Part shown: in pieces, positions 48,012-59,690 of the stretch | Layout of the letters: every line of letters begins with the position of its first letter | Numbering within the stretch: position 1 is the first letter of the stretch | Assembly (NCBI GenBank): GCA_032622095.1 | Contig: CP136067.1 | Coordinates: 199,666,052 to 199,730,051, forward strand | Reading direction: 5' to 3' | Length of the DNA: 64,000 nt | From: Siphonodentalium dalli | Taxonomy: Eukaryota; Mollusca; Scaphopoda; Gadilida; Siphonodentaliidae | Position numbers and translations under genes: made by a program | Notes under the pieces: model-generated | Databases searched by the model: none | The model's input: the letters and a program-made list of their open reading frames with translations, nothing else | What the model was told of the DNA's origin: nothing

Positions 48012-48265
48012 CAAGCCTTGAAATAGTGTGCCTGTCATTTGCAGAATGAGGTCCCCAGAGGGTGAATTTAGTGTTGCTACCCCGCATAGTGGGCTAGCAT
48101 CACCAAATTCACCCTCTGGGGACCTCATTCTGCTTACACCTCAGCAGAATGAGGTTCCCAGAGGGTGAATTTGGTGATGCTAGCCCGCTATGCGGGGTAG
48201 CATCACTAAATTCACCCTCTGGGAACCTCATTCTGCAAATGACAGACACACTATTTCAAGGCTTG
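48012..48265. mobile_element. Double-hairpin MITE, 'CAAGCCTTGAAATAGTG' family (copy 1)
   Basis: Terminal inverted repeats start CAAGCCTTGAAATAGTGTG. The interior is two back-to-back hairpins whose arms are AGAATGAGGTCCCCAGAGGG and TGAATTTGGTGATGCTA, with CCCGCATAGTGGG-type loops. The whole element is also palindromic about TACACCTCAGC. A related copy at 50877 has an exact 8-bp duplication, which suggests a hAT-type element. Confidence 0.85.
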
Positions 48266-48569
48266 TTTGCTAATCCATTTGGAGCCATTCAGATGATGGT
48301 TTTATTAGATCCCCTTTAGCGACCATGATTCCAGTAAATCCCACCCTGTAGCTAAAATAGCTTCTAGTACATGGCTAATGTTACATATATAGTATTAAGA
48401 AATTTACAGATTACAGCTATTGAATAGTGATAAACAACTCTAAATTGACCAAAATAAACAAATATGATTTAACTCGGTGCTTAGAACAAATTTAAATTTA
48501 AAATTTGTGGCGTATGATTAATTACTTTTTACGTAGGTTGTGTGACATCATGCTTTTTGGGAACCTTCT
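48266..48569. other. Intergenic, nothing recognised
   Basis: AT-rich sequence without identifiable features. Confidence 0.4.
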
Positions 48570-48600
48570 TTAACCCTTTTATGATGGGAGCTGTGCCGCA

Positions 48601-48990
48601 TTAACCCTTTACCCAACAGAACGGCCCTGTGCCAATGCATTCTCATATATATGCGAGTCGACCATAGGTCGCCTCGCATATATAAGAGAATGCATTGGCT
48701 TAACACATTAAAAATTATAAAATTGTTAAAGAATGTAAGAAAAAATGGTCAAAAGTGTTAAAAAAAGATTTTTTTTAGGCCAATGCATTCTCTTATATAT
48801 GCGAGGCGACCTATGGTCGACTCGCATATATAAGAGAATGCATTGGCACAGGGCATAACTGTAACTATCACAATGTGGTCAAGGAGCCGGTTCCAATGAT
48901 ATCCATATTTGTATGGTTCTATTGAGACAGACCGAAGATATTTTAGGCTGTTGAAGCTTTATTTGGCCGGTTTGTTGGGTAAAGGGTTAA
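48601..48990 (-). mobile_element. 'CCCTTTACCCAACA' family MITE, complete, inverted (copy 4)
   Basis: TTAA at 48601-48604 and 48987-48990. The family's AAGCTTTATTTGGCCGGTTT end is on the right, so it is in reverse orientation. Both hairpins are intact. Host sequence on each side is continuous when one TTAA is kept. Confidence 0.9.
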
Positions 48991-49095
48991 AGATCATGTG
49001 CCAGTGCATTCTCTTATATATGTGAGTCTCCCATACGGAACCTTGAATATACACGAGAATGCATTGGCCTAACAATATTTACATTGACCTTGTAA

Positions 49096-49788
49096 GGCCA
49101 AAAAAAAAAAGGTTTTGGTTCTCAGCCCCCCGCCGCATTGAATAAAAAGGGCCGCATTAGACCTTTTTATTGCAATGCCTGATGTTATGACCAAAAAACT
49201 TACGAAAAAATTAATTTGAAAAAAAAACAAAAAAAGGTTTTTATTTTATTTTATTTTATAACCATGCATGTCCATAGCAGATATGTGTTGAATATTAGTG
49301 TGCATTGAGCTCTAACATGTAATGTGTTAAAAGTGACTTGCAGGCTTACAACATGAAGTAGATGACTACAATTAAGAAAATGATTAGCTGATCCTCATGC
49401 TCTTCTTACAATTAGTCATTGTGAACTACCTTACACTAATTGTAACTTTATACAATTGAAAGGCACAGTACTAAATTCAGGATCACATATTGGAATGGAG
49501 ATCGAGGTATCAGTTTTTAGACAACAATAATAGTAGTTAATGTCAGGGGGATTATATATTGTTAGGTAATCCCAGTCATGCACTGGTAGTAAAATGTCAT
49601 TTTTTTGTAAGACTAAATGAGTTTATATGCATAACAGTTCCCTCTACATTTCTGGTTATTACTAGACAGAGGAAGGTATCTTTGTCCATGCTTACTATGC
49701 GCAATAAAAAATAAAAATAAAACCCTCCCTCCCTCATTGATTTGAAGAAAAAAATTGCCCGAGAACCAAAACACTTTTTGTTTTGGCC
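49096..49788. mobile_element. Harbinger-like MITE, 'GGCCAAAA' termini
   Basis: The left end is GGCCAAAAAAAAAAGGTTTT then GGTTCTCAG; the right end is the complement with a few changes (GAGAACCAAAACACTTTTTG, TTTTGGCC). TAA flanks it at 49093-49095 and 49789-49791, and one TAA is expected at this place in uninterrupted relatives. Three-base TWA duplication with GG-starting ends fits PIF/Harbinger. It has no transposase frame. Confidence 0.7.
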
Positions 49789-49868
49789 TAAGCCATGCAT
49801 TCTGTTATATATGAGAGGCTCTCTTTGAGAGACTCGCATACATAACAGAATAAACTGGCACAGGATCT

Positions 49869-50123
49869 TTAACCCTTCCATGACTACAGCTTCCTGAAAT
49901 TTTTAGAAAACCTTGTGCCAATGCATTCTCTTAAATATGCGAGTCTTCCATATATAATATAATGCATTGGCCTTACAATATTCACCTTGACCTTGTAAGC
50001 CATGCAGTCCATTATATATGTGAGGCTTCCTATGGGAGACTCGCATATATAAGAGAATTAATGCACTGGCACAGGATCTATAATAGAGCTGCACCAGTGC
50101 AGCTCCCATCAATAAAGGGTTAA
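49869..50123 (+). mobile_element. 'AGCTCCCATCATGA' family MITE (copy 2)
   Basis: TTAACCCTTCCATGACTACAGC at the left and AGCTCCCATCAATAAAGGGTTAA-type end at the right. It has two degraded hairpins and the CAATATTCACCTTGACCTTG linker. Confidence 0.8.
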
Positions 50124-50183
50124 AATTAGATTTTGTATGCTGATATTGTAATTGGAGGTCTGGAACCCTGAATATATCTATAA

Positions 50184-50597
50184 CAGGGCCAGGAACCTAC
50201 ATCAAAATTTGCTTGAAAATGGGCCCCAAATGTCTCATATCGAAATTAATATTTGTTTTCTTCGCTTATATAAATAACTCAACCAAAAAAGATGGCGAAT
50301 GAGCTATGCATCAAATTTTGCTAGTTCACCATGAATTTCATCCCCCATATAAATATGCCTGTTGAGAAGATGTAAGTGCTCAAGTGACTTCGAGGCATGT
50401 AATTTGAATGCCAGTCTCATTAAAAACAATTCTGTTCGCTATCCGTTTTTTGCAATATCCGATATTTTCAGATAGCTCATTGGTCTCATAACTTGCTAAT
50501 ATCTTTGGAAAATATAGAGAAAACGAATGTTGAAATTGCCAGTCGTTATAATTTGCTGTGATTTTCAAGCAAATTGTGATGAGGGTTCCCGGCCCTG
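50184..50597. mobile_element. TIR element, 'CAGGGCCGGGAACC' termini
   Basis: CAGGGCCAGGAACCTACATC and AAAATTTGCTTGAAAAT on the left match the complement of ATTTTCAAGCAAATTGTGAT and GGGTTCCCGGCCCTG on the right, giving terminal repeats of about 38 bp. CAGGG-type ends suggest hAT, but I could not find a clear 8-bp duplication. It does not code. Confidence 0.75.
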
Positions 50598-50876
50598 TTT
50601 AATATATCATCAATGATTGTTTCATTTATTGTTACGGGTCTAATCTAATTTGTATTCAGAATAGATATTTTAACTGATGTGTTGATTGTTATAATTTATA
50701 CAACTAAACTTGTATACCTATTTGTGCGTTTGTTCATTCTATTTAATGGGGTAAGCGGCAATATCTCAAATGATACCGACATATATGTAATGTGTTTGAT
50801 TCCAGTACATTAGTTTTTAACTTAGAGGCCACTATAGAAAGTAGTTCTAGTTGTAGTCTGTCGTCCCTGTTGGTGG

Positions 50877-51119
50877 CAAGCCTTGAAATAGTGTGTCTGT
50901 CATTTGCAGAATGAGGTCCCCAGAGGGTGAATTTAGTGATGCTACCCCACATAGCGGGCTAGCATCACCAAATTCACCCTCTGGGAACCTCATTCTGCTG
51001 AGGTGTAAGCAGAATGAGGTTCCCAGAGGGTGAATTTGGTGATGCTAGCCCGCTAGCATCACTAAATTCACCCTCTGGGGACCTCATTCTGCAAATGACA
51101 GACACTATTTCAAGGCTTG
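50877..51119. mobile_element. Double-hairpin MITE (copy 2) with exact 8-bp duplication
   Basis: It has the same structure as 48012-48265. GTTGGTGG is present exactly at 50869-50876 and 51120-51127, so insertion produced an 8-bp duplication, as hAT transposases do. Confidence 0.92.
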
Positions 51120-51127
51120 GTTGGTGG

Positions 51128-52520
51128 GTTTCTTCCTCTTGATTTCAATGGCTTCTTTAATTTTCCTCTTAATCAAATTGTCTCAGATGTTATAACTTTG
51201 TAATGAGTGGTGACACTTTTGTGGTTGTTAACCTGGCAGTGCTCGAAAACTGCTGAGGAGTGTCTTGATATTATATCCTATTTATTGATGGAACATTTTC
51301 AGTCAAAATGGTTGTTGAATTTATTATCTGAACATTTCTTAAGGGATGACTACTGATCAAGGAGTATTTAGTTTAGATAGGGTTAATGTAAGACCATCCC
51401 TGGTTATCCAGGGACCTCTGTGTTTATTGAAATATGACAACTAAAAATTACATTATATTAATGTGGTTCATATTTACTTAGCCTGTTGTGTTATACTAAG
51501 CCCTGTTTCGTGATCGGTCAACTGCCATATGTCACATCTTGTTTACTCAGAAGACTGAAAGCAGTACCGTATATAGTTGACTGGGTGTGTTTTTAAACGT
51601 GAGTAGACATGGACTAATCAATATTTCACACACAGAATATTTGACTAACTTAATAGTGTAGTATGCAATATTTACAATACGGTCTCAAAACGGTTAAATT
51701 TACTAATTATACTGTTTATGTTAAATTCAGAACTTAAATAAATTAAAGCTGCACATAGTGTTTGGAACGTTGAATCTGCAAACCTTAAATATTACACACC
51801 AACGACCACTTTAGCCGGTTAATAAGGAAAATGTAAAGTTATTCTGAAGAAAAAAAAATAATCTAAAGTTTTTATCACCATTGTTGTAGCTAAAGAAAGT
51901 CCATTTCGGGCAAATATATCAATGTAATACCTAGTATCGCTTTTTGGTCTTGCTTTTAAGTTGAACGGTAATTGTTAAAATTGTGCGAAAACATTGTGTG
52001 CCTTTAAATATTTTCTAATTGCATGTCACAGGTAAGAAAGTAGGCCAGGGCATGGAAGAGCGAAACTCTTCCATGTCTTGGACTGAGTGAATGTATTTTG
52101 TCTCTTCCTATGTTGTTATATTCTTATTTATTATACACTCAACAGTGAATTATAGAAAAAAATGCGTTTAGATAAACATCGATATCACCCAGAAGGGGAT
52201 ATAGAAGAATATACTTTCACACTAGCTCGCGCGTGCGACCGATTCACTTGCGTGTACCAATGCGTTACCGGAATATTTCAAGCCTTAATATTTATTTCCA
52301 GGGTTCTCAGAATCGGTAGCGGAGTAATTTCGCAAGCGCTATACTCGTCCTTGACCTGGGACTATATGTTTATATTCTGCGGATGGTGAAGTAGCATTGC
52401 GTGAACAGGCAGCGATCAGCTGATGGCTTCAAAAATGATGCATCGATTGAAGACCATTGTGACATCATTTATCGTCATAAATGGTGAATTTCATTGGAAA
52501 TGCGTATAATAAAAAGAACA
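51128..52520. other. Intergenic; one MITE remnant and a short hairpin
   Basis: About 51290-51390 (TTGAATTTATTATCTGAACA, then GAGTATTTAGTTTAGATAGG) resembles the right end of the 42838-43114 MITE. GGAAGAG-CGAAA-CTCTTCC near 52052-52072 is a small hairpin. An open frame at 52162-52389 has no recognisable family. Confidence 0.45.
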
Positions 52521-52522
52521 TC

Positions 52523-52662
52523 TAGTGTTTTTTGAGTGGATAATGAAAAATACGTCATTCGTGACTGAGACAAATGTTTATTTTTGCTCGCGGCAAGCCG
52601 CGAGCGAAAATAAACATTTGTCTCACTCACGACATATTTTTCGGTATCCACTCAAAAACCTG
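52523..52662. repeat. Foldback repeat, about 135 bp
   Basis: TTTTTGAGTGGATAATGAAA and GTGACTGAGACAAATGTTTA with ATTTTTGCTCGCGGC are mirrored by GCCGCGAGCGAAAATAAACA, TTTGTCTCACTCACGACATA and CCACTCAAAAA. The arms differ at a few bases. Probably a MITE; the class is unknown. Confidence 0.8.
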
Positions 52663-53110
52663 AAATTAATGAAAGGAACGAAAGCGTCAATGACACTGTA
52701 GCTCAACTTGGGAAGAAGTTTTATTTTTTGTTGAGCAATGAATAGAATGACAGAAGGAAAGCCAAAAAGTTACAGTAGAGGTTTTGTATTGGGCAGATGA
52801 CTGCTGGCGACCATGTTTTTTAACGTATTTCAGAAATAATCGATGACTCAAATATAGAGGTCTGTAGGGTATGCCAAAGGATGCTAAGAGTAAAATCAAA
52901 GATGGCTGCTGCAGCCATGTTTATTTGATCAAATTTCGGAAATAATCGATGGCACCCATCTAGAGGTCTCACCAAAGAACCATATGAAGTTTTGTGGCGT
53001 TCAGATGAGGGATGTGGTCTGTAGGGTGAGCCAAAGGATTTTGTCTGTGCATCCGTCAACAATTTCCTTTGGCTCACCCTACATGCCTCATCTGATCATC
53101 ACCAAACATT
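52663..53110. repeat. Degenerate internal repeat with a hairpin
   Basis: The phrase AGAAATAATCGATG recurs as GGAAATAATCGATG about 110 bp later, each followed by AGAGGTCT, so two diverged units lie in tandem. GTAGGGTGAGCCAAAGGA (about 53020) is mirrored by TCCTTTGGCTCACCCTAC (about 53067). Confidence 0.65.
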
Positions 53111-55787
53111 TTGGATTTCAAATTTGAATCCATCGTCACACCCTGCAGCCTGCAATTATCGGAGAAATGTTTTGAAAATTTACAGGCATGTTTAGGATCA
53201 CCTCTAGATGGGAACTATCAAATTTTAGCGATTTTCAATGAAAAACATTGCCATCCCTTGGATATGGTGAATTACTATGATCGGAATTATAATTTATATA
53301 TAATTATAATTTGATGTTGATTTTTAGATATACTGATCATGATCGGCAGATGTTTAACCCATCCCTTGGCAATGGTAAATTACTATGATTGGAATCATAA
53401 TTTAGAGTTTTTATGTTGAATTATAGTGTATACTGTTATGTACTATTATAGACAAATGTACATTATAAACAAAATTAATAGGATTTATGGGTCAAATAGG
53501 GAGACTCACATAAGAAATGTACTGGCACAGGATCTGTAATGCTGCACCAGCGCAGCTTCAGTGTGAAATGGTTAAACAATGTCAATGGATACCATGTTCC
53601 AAATTGAAGGGTTTATCAGCATGGCACCACTGATTATTCTTCCTGGATGTTATCAACAATAATGATATAAACCTCATAGACGAAAATGTTCAAGAGCGTT
53701 CCTTCAGAGCAGAAGTTATAATGGTGTTAGTTTTTCAATTTTTAATTTTGTTAACTTTAAAAGAAAAAAATTTAATTGAGCAATCTAAATTAAGATAAAA
53801 ATATTTTTTTGTTTAATATGAATTTTTTGTGTGGATATTTTGAGCAAGGAATTCAATCTAAATTTTTTTTTTTTAAAGAGGGAATTTTTTTCCAAAAAGG
53901 GCCATAAATAACTGTTAAAAGAATCTGATCAAACCCATATTCGAACTCGATCTGTATTTTGGGCTGAGAAATTTGGTTCCGATCGGATAGAAAATGTTTT
54001 AGTCATCGCACCATGCGTAAAGTGTCTATGGATGGATGGTCAGATGGAGGGATGAACAAATGATGAGTGGTCCATACCATGTGTACCATACACATAAAAA
54101 TAGCATTGTGTTGATTTGTGTGATAAAGTTGATTAAAATTGATGAAAAATCCTGTCACTGGATCTGGGTGTTAACCTCGCTATAGAAGGTATAGGCAGGA
54201 TGCTTTGACACAAAATAGTATATATCCCTTACGAATTCACTAACTGCTTTATGTCGAGGGGAAACTTGGACTACCAAGAGGTTAAATGACACAATCAGTG
54301 GGGTCATTTTAAAGCTACAAGTATTGAAAAGTGGAAGCTACATTAGGTGTATTTCTCAATGACATATTGGCAAAAAACTATTCATTTGAAATGAGGAAAA
54401 GTGAACAAATGAATGATGACAATGTAAATAGAGAATATTTTATTGCTAGTTTTCCAAGTACAAAAATAAACAGTTTAATCAATGAAGAAGAGACAATTCA
54501 TCTGAATAAATTCAAAGTCTAAAATAAACAGGAAAAAATATTTTGGATTTAAAAATTTAATATCTTGTGTACATTAGCACTAAATGACCTTAATTAATAC
54601 CATAAAGGCCCACATAATGTTTGAGTCACTGATTATTTTTTATATAGTGCCTTGACACATGGTTTTAATAACAATCTATGCCATAAAATATGATTAAAAT
54701 ACTATAATTCATCACCATTTGAAACGTCTGTGTCTCAGAAGATGCTCATAGAGAAATAGAAAACAGCTGAAATCATAGAAAGATTTCCCCAGTTTTTGCT
54801 CCCAGAATGCAACAGAATTCAAATTAATAATGTATTTTCAATGGAAGACGAATAACTCACTTAAGATATAGAGTTATTCCCCTTTCATTGAAAATAAAAG
54901 ACTTTGTGGTACATAAAACAAGTCGGTATCTCAACAAAAACAACTTGTTCACAGTTTATTATACTGAGTAAGTTGATAATACAATGTTTTGGAGCTTCTC
55001 TTTCAAATGGTAATCATATGGCATATATTTTATATAAAATTATATGGGGGTTCGAAAATTAAGTGGGCCTTCAATTAATTGGCAAGAAGGGGGAATACAA
55101 CTACTAAATAACTACAATATCAAGATAGGAAACTACAGAATTGAGCAATATGTGTTTGTTATTAGGTCTATGATGATCAACAGTCAGACAATAGTTGCCT
55201 GCGAAGCAATATATCTATGAATTGACAACCCGGGAATGAATTTCTGTAAAACGCTGTCACATGGGCACAAAAGAAATATCGGCTTTTTACTGGTTTAAGG
55301 ATCCAAGGTCTGATTTAACACCAGGTAACTACATGTATACCTTGGAAGCAGCTGACAGACAGAACAACCAATAGATAATACATGTGCAGTATGATTCATA
55401 TTCATAAAGGCCCTTAGACGGCTACACGAACCACGTGAACGATGCAATTTCCGCGTCAATGGTGCCAAAATATTCTCAAAACATCCTACGTGGGGGGTCG
55501 ATCTTCTCGTTTGTTTTGCCCCTTACAATGGCAATGTGGCAGCAAGTCATCACATATAGTATATATAAATATGTGGTCATTTTCCACAAGGAACTGTAGA
55601 CTCATTTTTTGCTTACCAGGCAAAAGAAAATGAAAATACATGCATTGAGGAAATCATCCATTGAATATGATCATATAAGCTCGTAATTGTGAATGCTCTT
55701 TATTATCTGGTGCATTTGGACGACAGAAGCATGGACGTCGTTTATAAGAGACGATCATTGGAATTCCTGCTGGGCTGACAAAACATG
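53111..55787. other. Intergenic; one MITE end, otherwise nothing recognised
   Basis: About 53500-53575 (GGGAGACTCACATAAGAAAT, then CACCAGCGCAGCTTC) is a degraded right end of the AGCTCCCATCATGA family. CTATGATTGGAAT and CTATGATCGGAAT repeat near 53275 and 53385. A short AT-rich open frame at 54331-54522 has no recognisable similarity. Confidence 0.45.
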
Positions 55788-56270
55788 TTAAAGATGCATA
55801 ATCCTAATTAACGCTCGCAAATTACTATTTCTTTGGCTTCAGGGTACAACATATTTGATTTGAGTCAAGGAACCCACCCTTCAAAGCTCAGAGTGATCAT
55901 ATATTGTTGTTTGAAATCTATTATTTTTCACCACCGGTAAATTTTAAGTGGCCCAGTAAACAGGCGATGAGAACACAGTCTCAGACCAAATTGCGGATGA
56001 AGATGAATAACTATAAAATCAAGTGGCTTTTTTGTTTCAGATATTTGACAAACCGGCAAAATTTTATTGACCAAAATGTTGATAAATAACAGGTTTTGCA
56101 GGGTTTTGGGCAATTTTATACTATAGTTGACTGTGGTATGGCATTATTTTTGGGCAATTACTCGATTCTGATAACTGAAGCGGCAATTACTCTATTCTGA
56201 TAACTGAAGCGGCATTGTTGTTGGAATCTGATGATACGGGGGACCATCGAATTGGAATGAGTAACTTTAA
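55788..56270 (+). mobile_element. 'AGGTACTCAATC' family MITE (copy 8)
   Basis: TTAA 55788-55791, a left end of the same variant as at 43495 (AGATGCATAATCCTAATTAA), family interior with a small duplication of CTGATAACTGAAGCGGCA near 56167-56213, and TTAA 56267-56270. Confidence 0.8.
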
Positions 56271-57170
56271 AACTTCCTGTTTTGAAAGTCGATATCTGGC
56301 CATCAAAACCTCCTATTAATGGGTTCATGGCCAGTTCCTATCTATTAAATTATTATCTTTATTGAAAATGAACAGCTGGTAGTTTTATCGTGTCAAATTG
56401 GACAGGACATCTTTAACACTGATAATGCTATGACATCCTGATGAGGACATCTTTAACACTGATAATGCTATGACATCCTGGTGACTATCTGCTATTTCTT
56501 TTGCATCTGTCCATATCTCACTGTTTTGACAGCTCATCTAAATAGGTTCCCAGCAGTTTTGTCTGAAATGATACGTACATACAGTAGATTAATTATCTCA
56601 GTAAGTACAGGCATAGGATAAGTAGAAGCCACATGACCACATGACCATTTTGAGTTACATCAACGGATGCACAATCTCTTGTGAGATAGGGAACCGATTG
56701 TGGTTATTAGATTATGAAACAAGACAGTCAAAGACTGTGGGGTTGCTCACCAGACTGCAAAGACTGATAAGACTGGGACTTTGGAGATCATAACAGTTAG
56801 AACTTTTCATAATCACTTTAAAAGTAGATCTAAACAGGATATGTGGATAGAGAGGCTTCATGTATGTAGATCGGCGAATATCTACTTTTAAATTACCAAC
56901 TGTACGCTACTGATCACCACCCCCCCCCCCCCCCCCCCCCTCCAGCTCATGTCCCTTCCCGACCAGGCTCCAGACTCTCAAGTCTTAGATTGGAATTTCA
57001 CAACCGACATCTCAAACTTTCTCAATTGTTGGAAATTTCCAATCTCACAAGCACCTTTTTTTTATAAAACTATTTAGACATGTTTGAAGCCCAATTATCC
57101 AAGGACCCAAAAACACCATATATGTATGTCAGATTAATCAGTCAGGTAGTTCCAAGGTAGATGTTTTAAT
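56271..57170. other. Intergenic with a 44-bp duplication and a poly-C run
   Basis: AGGACATCTTTAACACTGAT with its following AATGCTATGACATCCTG occurs twice in tandem at about 56404-56481. A run of 21 C lies at 56920-56940 (a G-tract on the minus strand). No gene is recognised. Confidence 0.55.
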
Positions 57171-58330
57171 GAATTTTGTATTTTAATGATTTTATTAGAC
57201 ACAAAAGTGTTAAGTCCCCATAGCCCCGTCATTTCTTAACAGGTTGCCTCCTGTTAACAAATCTGAATCTCAGTCACTAAAGGATCCTCCATACTATATG
57301 TAAGCTAAATAGTCCAACCTCTCTTGAGAAGACATTTTACGTATTACTATAGAGACATACAGTTATGTCTCTGGTCCCACCCTATTTAATCTGGTGACCC
57401 CATCTGAATAAATTTGAAACCCCATTTAAAACAAGTGACCCCATTTGAACAAATCTGAACTCCAGTCACCCAAGGACCCTTCATACCAAATATGAACCCA
57501 TTCAACCTGATGGTAGATGAGAAGAAGTCGTTTTTAAGAATTACTATGGAGGGCAAGAGTTATGGCCCTGGCTTCACAACCATTTGAAAGAGTGACCTCA
57601 TTTGAACAAAACTGAATGTGAGTCACCTAGGGAAAATCCACACCAAATATGAACCCATTCAGTCTTATGATCTAGAGAAGATGTTCACAGAATTGTTGAC
57701 AGATTGATGGACGGACAGACAGATGAACAGGTGACAGATGAGAAGTGATGACTATAGCTTCGTCTCAGGTGAGCTCAAAAATTACATTTCATTGAACAAA
57801 TCTGTAAATCACCTCCCCAACACTGTGGGGAAATCCCTGCAAGAATATGACATTATCTTATTATACCAGTAGCGTACAGCATAGATACAGGTAGTGTGGG
57901 TGGGGCAGAGCTAAATCTCTTACCTCTGCCCCTATTTGAACAAACATGAATCCCCATCTCTGATATCTATTCATCTTATAATTTTAAACATTCGCTTTTA
58001 AGAGTTGAAGTTAATTGATTTTCCAAAAAGGACCCCATTGGAACAGATCTAAACATGCCACACAAGGACCCTGCATACACAAATATAAGCTAAATAGACT
58101 TGATGGTTCTTGAGAAGTAATAGTTGTTAGAATTACTATGGAGGGAAAACGTTATGGCCCTAGCATCCCTCCTATTTGACCTGATGAACTTATTTGAACA
58201 AATCTGAATGTGAGTCACATACAGGTAGGGAATTCATATAGATCTCGAGAAGAAAACAATTGTTGATGGATGGATGGACAGAACAATGTATGGAAGGACA
58301 CACCAACAGACCTACAGTTTTAATCCAATA
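57171..58330 (+). repeat. Degenerate dispersed repeat, CATTTGAACAAATCTGAA type
   Basis: Blocks of about 120-150 bp recur with drift: ACCCCATTTGAACAAATCTG, AGTCACC(C/T)AAGGACC, CATACCAAATATGAACCCAT, AGAAGAAGTCGTTTTTAAGA and ATTACTATGGAGGG, ending near 57720 and 58290 in GACGGACAGACAG-like and ATGGATGGACAG sequence. The same type recurs at 59690-60100. I associate this style of repeat with molluscan genomes, from memory only. Confidence 0.65.
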
Positions 58331-58423
58331 TACCCTCCCACTTTTTTATCCATAATAAGGTATAATGAGTTCACATAGATGGTTAAGAAAATAATATTGG
58401 AACAGCCAAGCGTGAATTTAGTG

Positions 58424-58535
58424 TGTCTGAGGTCCCAAAAGGGTGAATGTAGTGATGCTATTCTGTAAGGTGGGCTAGCATCACCAAATTCACCATCTGG
58501 GAACCCAATTTTACATAGTCCTCAACTGCTATGGG
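58424..58535. mobile_element. Half copy of the double-hairpin MITE (copy 3)
   Basis: One hairpin remains: GTGTCTGAGGTCCCAAAAGG with GTGAATGTAGTGATGCTA paired to TAGCATCACCAAATTCACCA and TCTGGGAACC. It is diverged. Confidence 0.75.
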
Positions 58536-58543
58536 AGACCTAG

Positions 58544-58911
58544 CAGGGGCGCCGAAAGAGGGGGGGGGGCAGCTGACCCCCTGCCCTTGACCAAGGGGGG
58601 CGAGCGGGGGCAGGACTTGCTCTTTTTCTGGAGACAGAAAATGCTTTTTGTGTGTTTAATCTCGTGTTTTTATAGCAAAATATGACTTTTTTGGTCCAAA
58701 TACCACCAATTTCACAAGGACTATTAATTTTTTGTCAATTTTATCACAAAACGGCCATAAAAACCGACAAATACCATTAAAATAGGGATTTATGCCACAA
58801 TGAATTTATGGTTATTTTCCCGAGTTTGCGGAGAAAATGCCCTTTTTTGCGAAAAAGTGCCCTTTTTGTAGGCTCGCCCCCCCCCTGCCCTTGGATGCTT
58901 CCGGGCCCCTG
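58544..58911. mobile_element. hAT-type MITE with exact 8-bp duplication AGACCTAG
   Basis: It starts CAGGGGCGCCGAAAG and ends with CTTCCGGGCCCCTG, an imperfect complement, with G-rich (left) and C-rich (right) subterminal runs. AGACCTAG occurs exactly at 58536-58543 and 58912-58919. The interior is AT-rich with no transposase. Confidence 0.9.
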
Positions 58912-59070
58912 AGACCTAGTTCTCCAGCTGAAGTTGGTGACATTACTGACATATGACAGTATGCGCACCCATTTGACACCTCAATTATGCATTTAAAATC
59001 TGAACCGAAGGGAAAAGAGCTGCTAAAAATGTCAATTTGAGACTCTAGACACTTCCCAGAAGATGAATCC

Positions 59071-59180
59071 TAAGCAGAATGAGGTCCTCATATGGTGTAT
59101 TTGGCGATGCTACCCTGCCGTGCAGGGTAGCATAATTAAATTCACCCTCTGGGAACCTCATTCTACAAATGCCAGACACA
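59071..59180. mobile_element. Half copy of the double-hairpin MITE (copy 4)
   Basis: AAGCAGAATGAGGTCCTCAT, GGCGATGCTACCCTGCCGTG, CAGGGTAGCATAATTAAATT and CACCCTCTGGGAACCTCATT followed by ACAAATGCCAGACACA form one diverged hairpin plus one outer end. Confidence 0.75.
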
Positions 59181-59690
59181 TTTAAAGCTCTGAGAAAAGG
59201 AATTTAATCTGATATTAATGACCCGTGTATTGTAAACAATGATTGTGCCACATTGACAACTTTAGAAAACAAATGTACAACACTATTAATCTCATTTAAA
59301 TTATGAATGACATGAATACACTCCCTGGGGACTCTGCCTATAGCTACAGAAGTTCTCTTATCTATCTATCTGGCCCTGATTATAAACAACATGTGTCATG
59401 TCTATCAGCCTGACAGTTCAGAGCAGAGTTGGCTTGTAATGGGAATGCACAGATATTAAAAGGAATTTACTGAACATTTCTGTACATCTGTCTGTTCAAG
59501 TTTTCTCCCAAACCCCTGATTTCAACCAAATTTAGTGGGGTGACTAGATGTACCTACCCCCCGAAGATGTAATGTCATAAGTTCCTCAAAATTTTAATTA
59601 AATGTTTTTTATTTTATTATAAAAATTATTTATTAAAAATAAAATATATATATATTTTTTGGGTTAAATTGAGCAATTAGTTAAATCTAA
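59181..59690. other. Intergenic, nothing recognised
   Basis: AT-rich, with an (AT)n/T-rich run near 59640-59665. No other feature is seen. Confidence 0.4.

Larger units (their letters stand above)
48570..50123. mobile_element. Nest of MITEs in an 'AGCTCCCATCATGA' family host element
   Basis: The host element starts TTAACCCTTTTATGATGGGAG at 48570. A CCCTTTACCCAACA MITE (48601-48990) interrupts it at an internal TTAA, a GGCCAAAA-ended element (49096-49788) interrupts its central linker at TAA, and a second family member (49869-50123) starts at its right-hand TTAA. Host pieces between the inserts (48991-49095 and 49789-49868) join in the order seen at 24024-24410. Confidence 0.75.
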
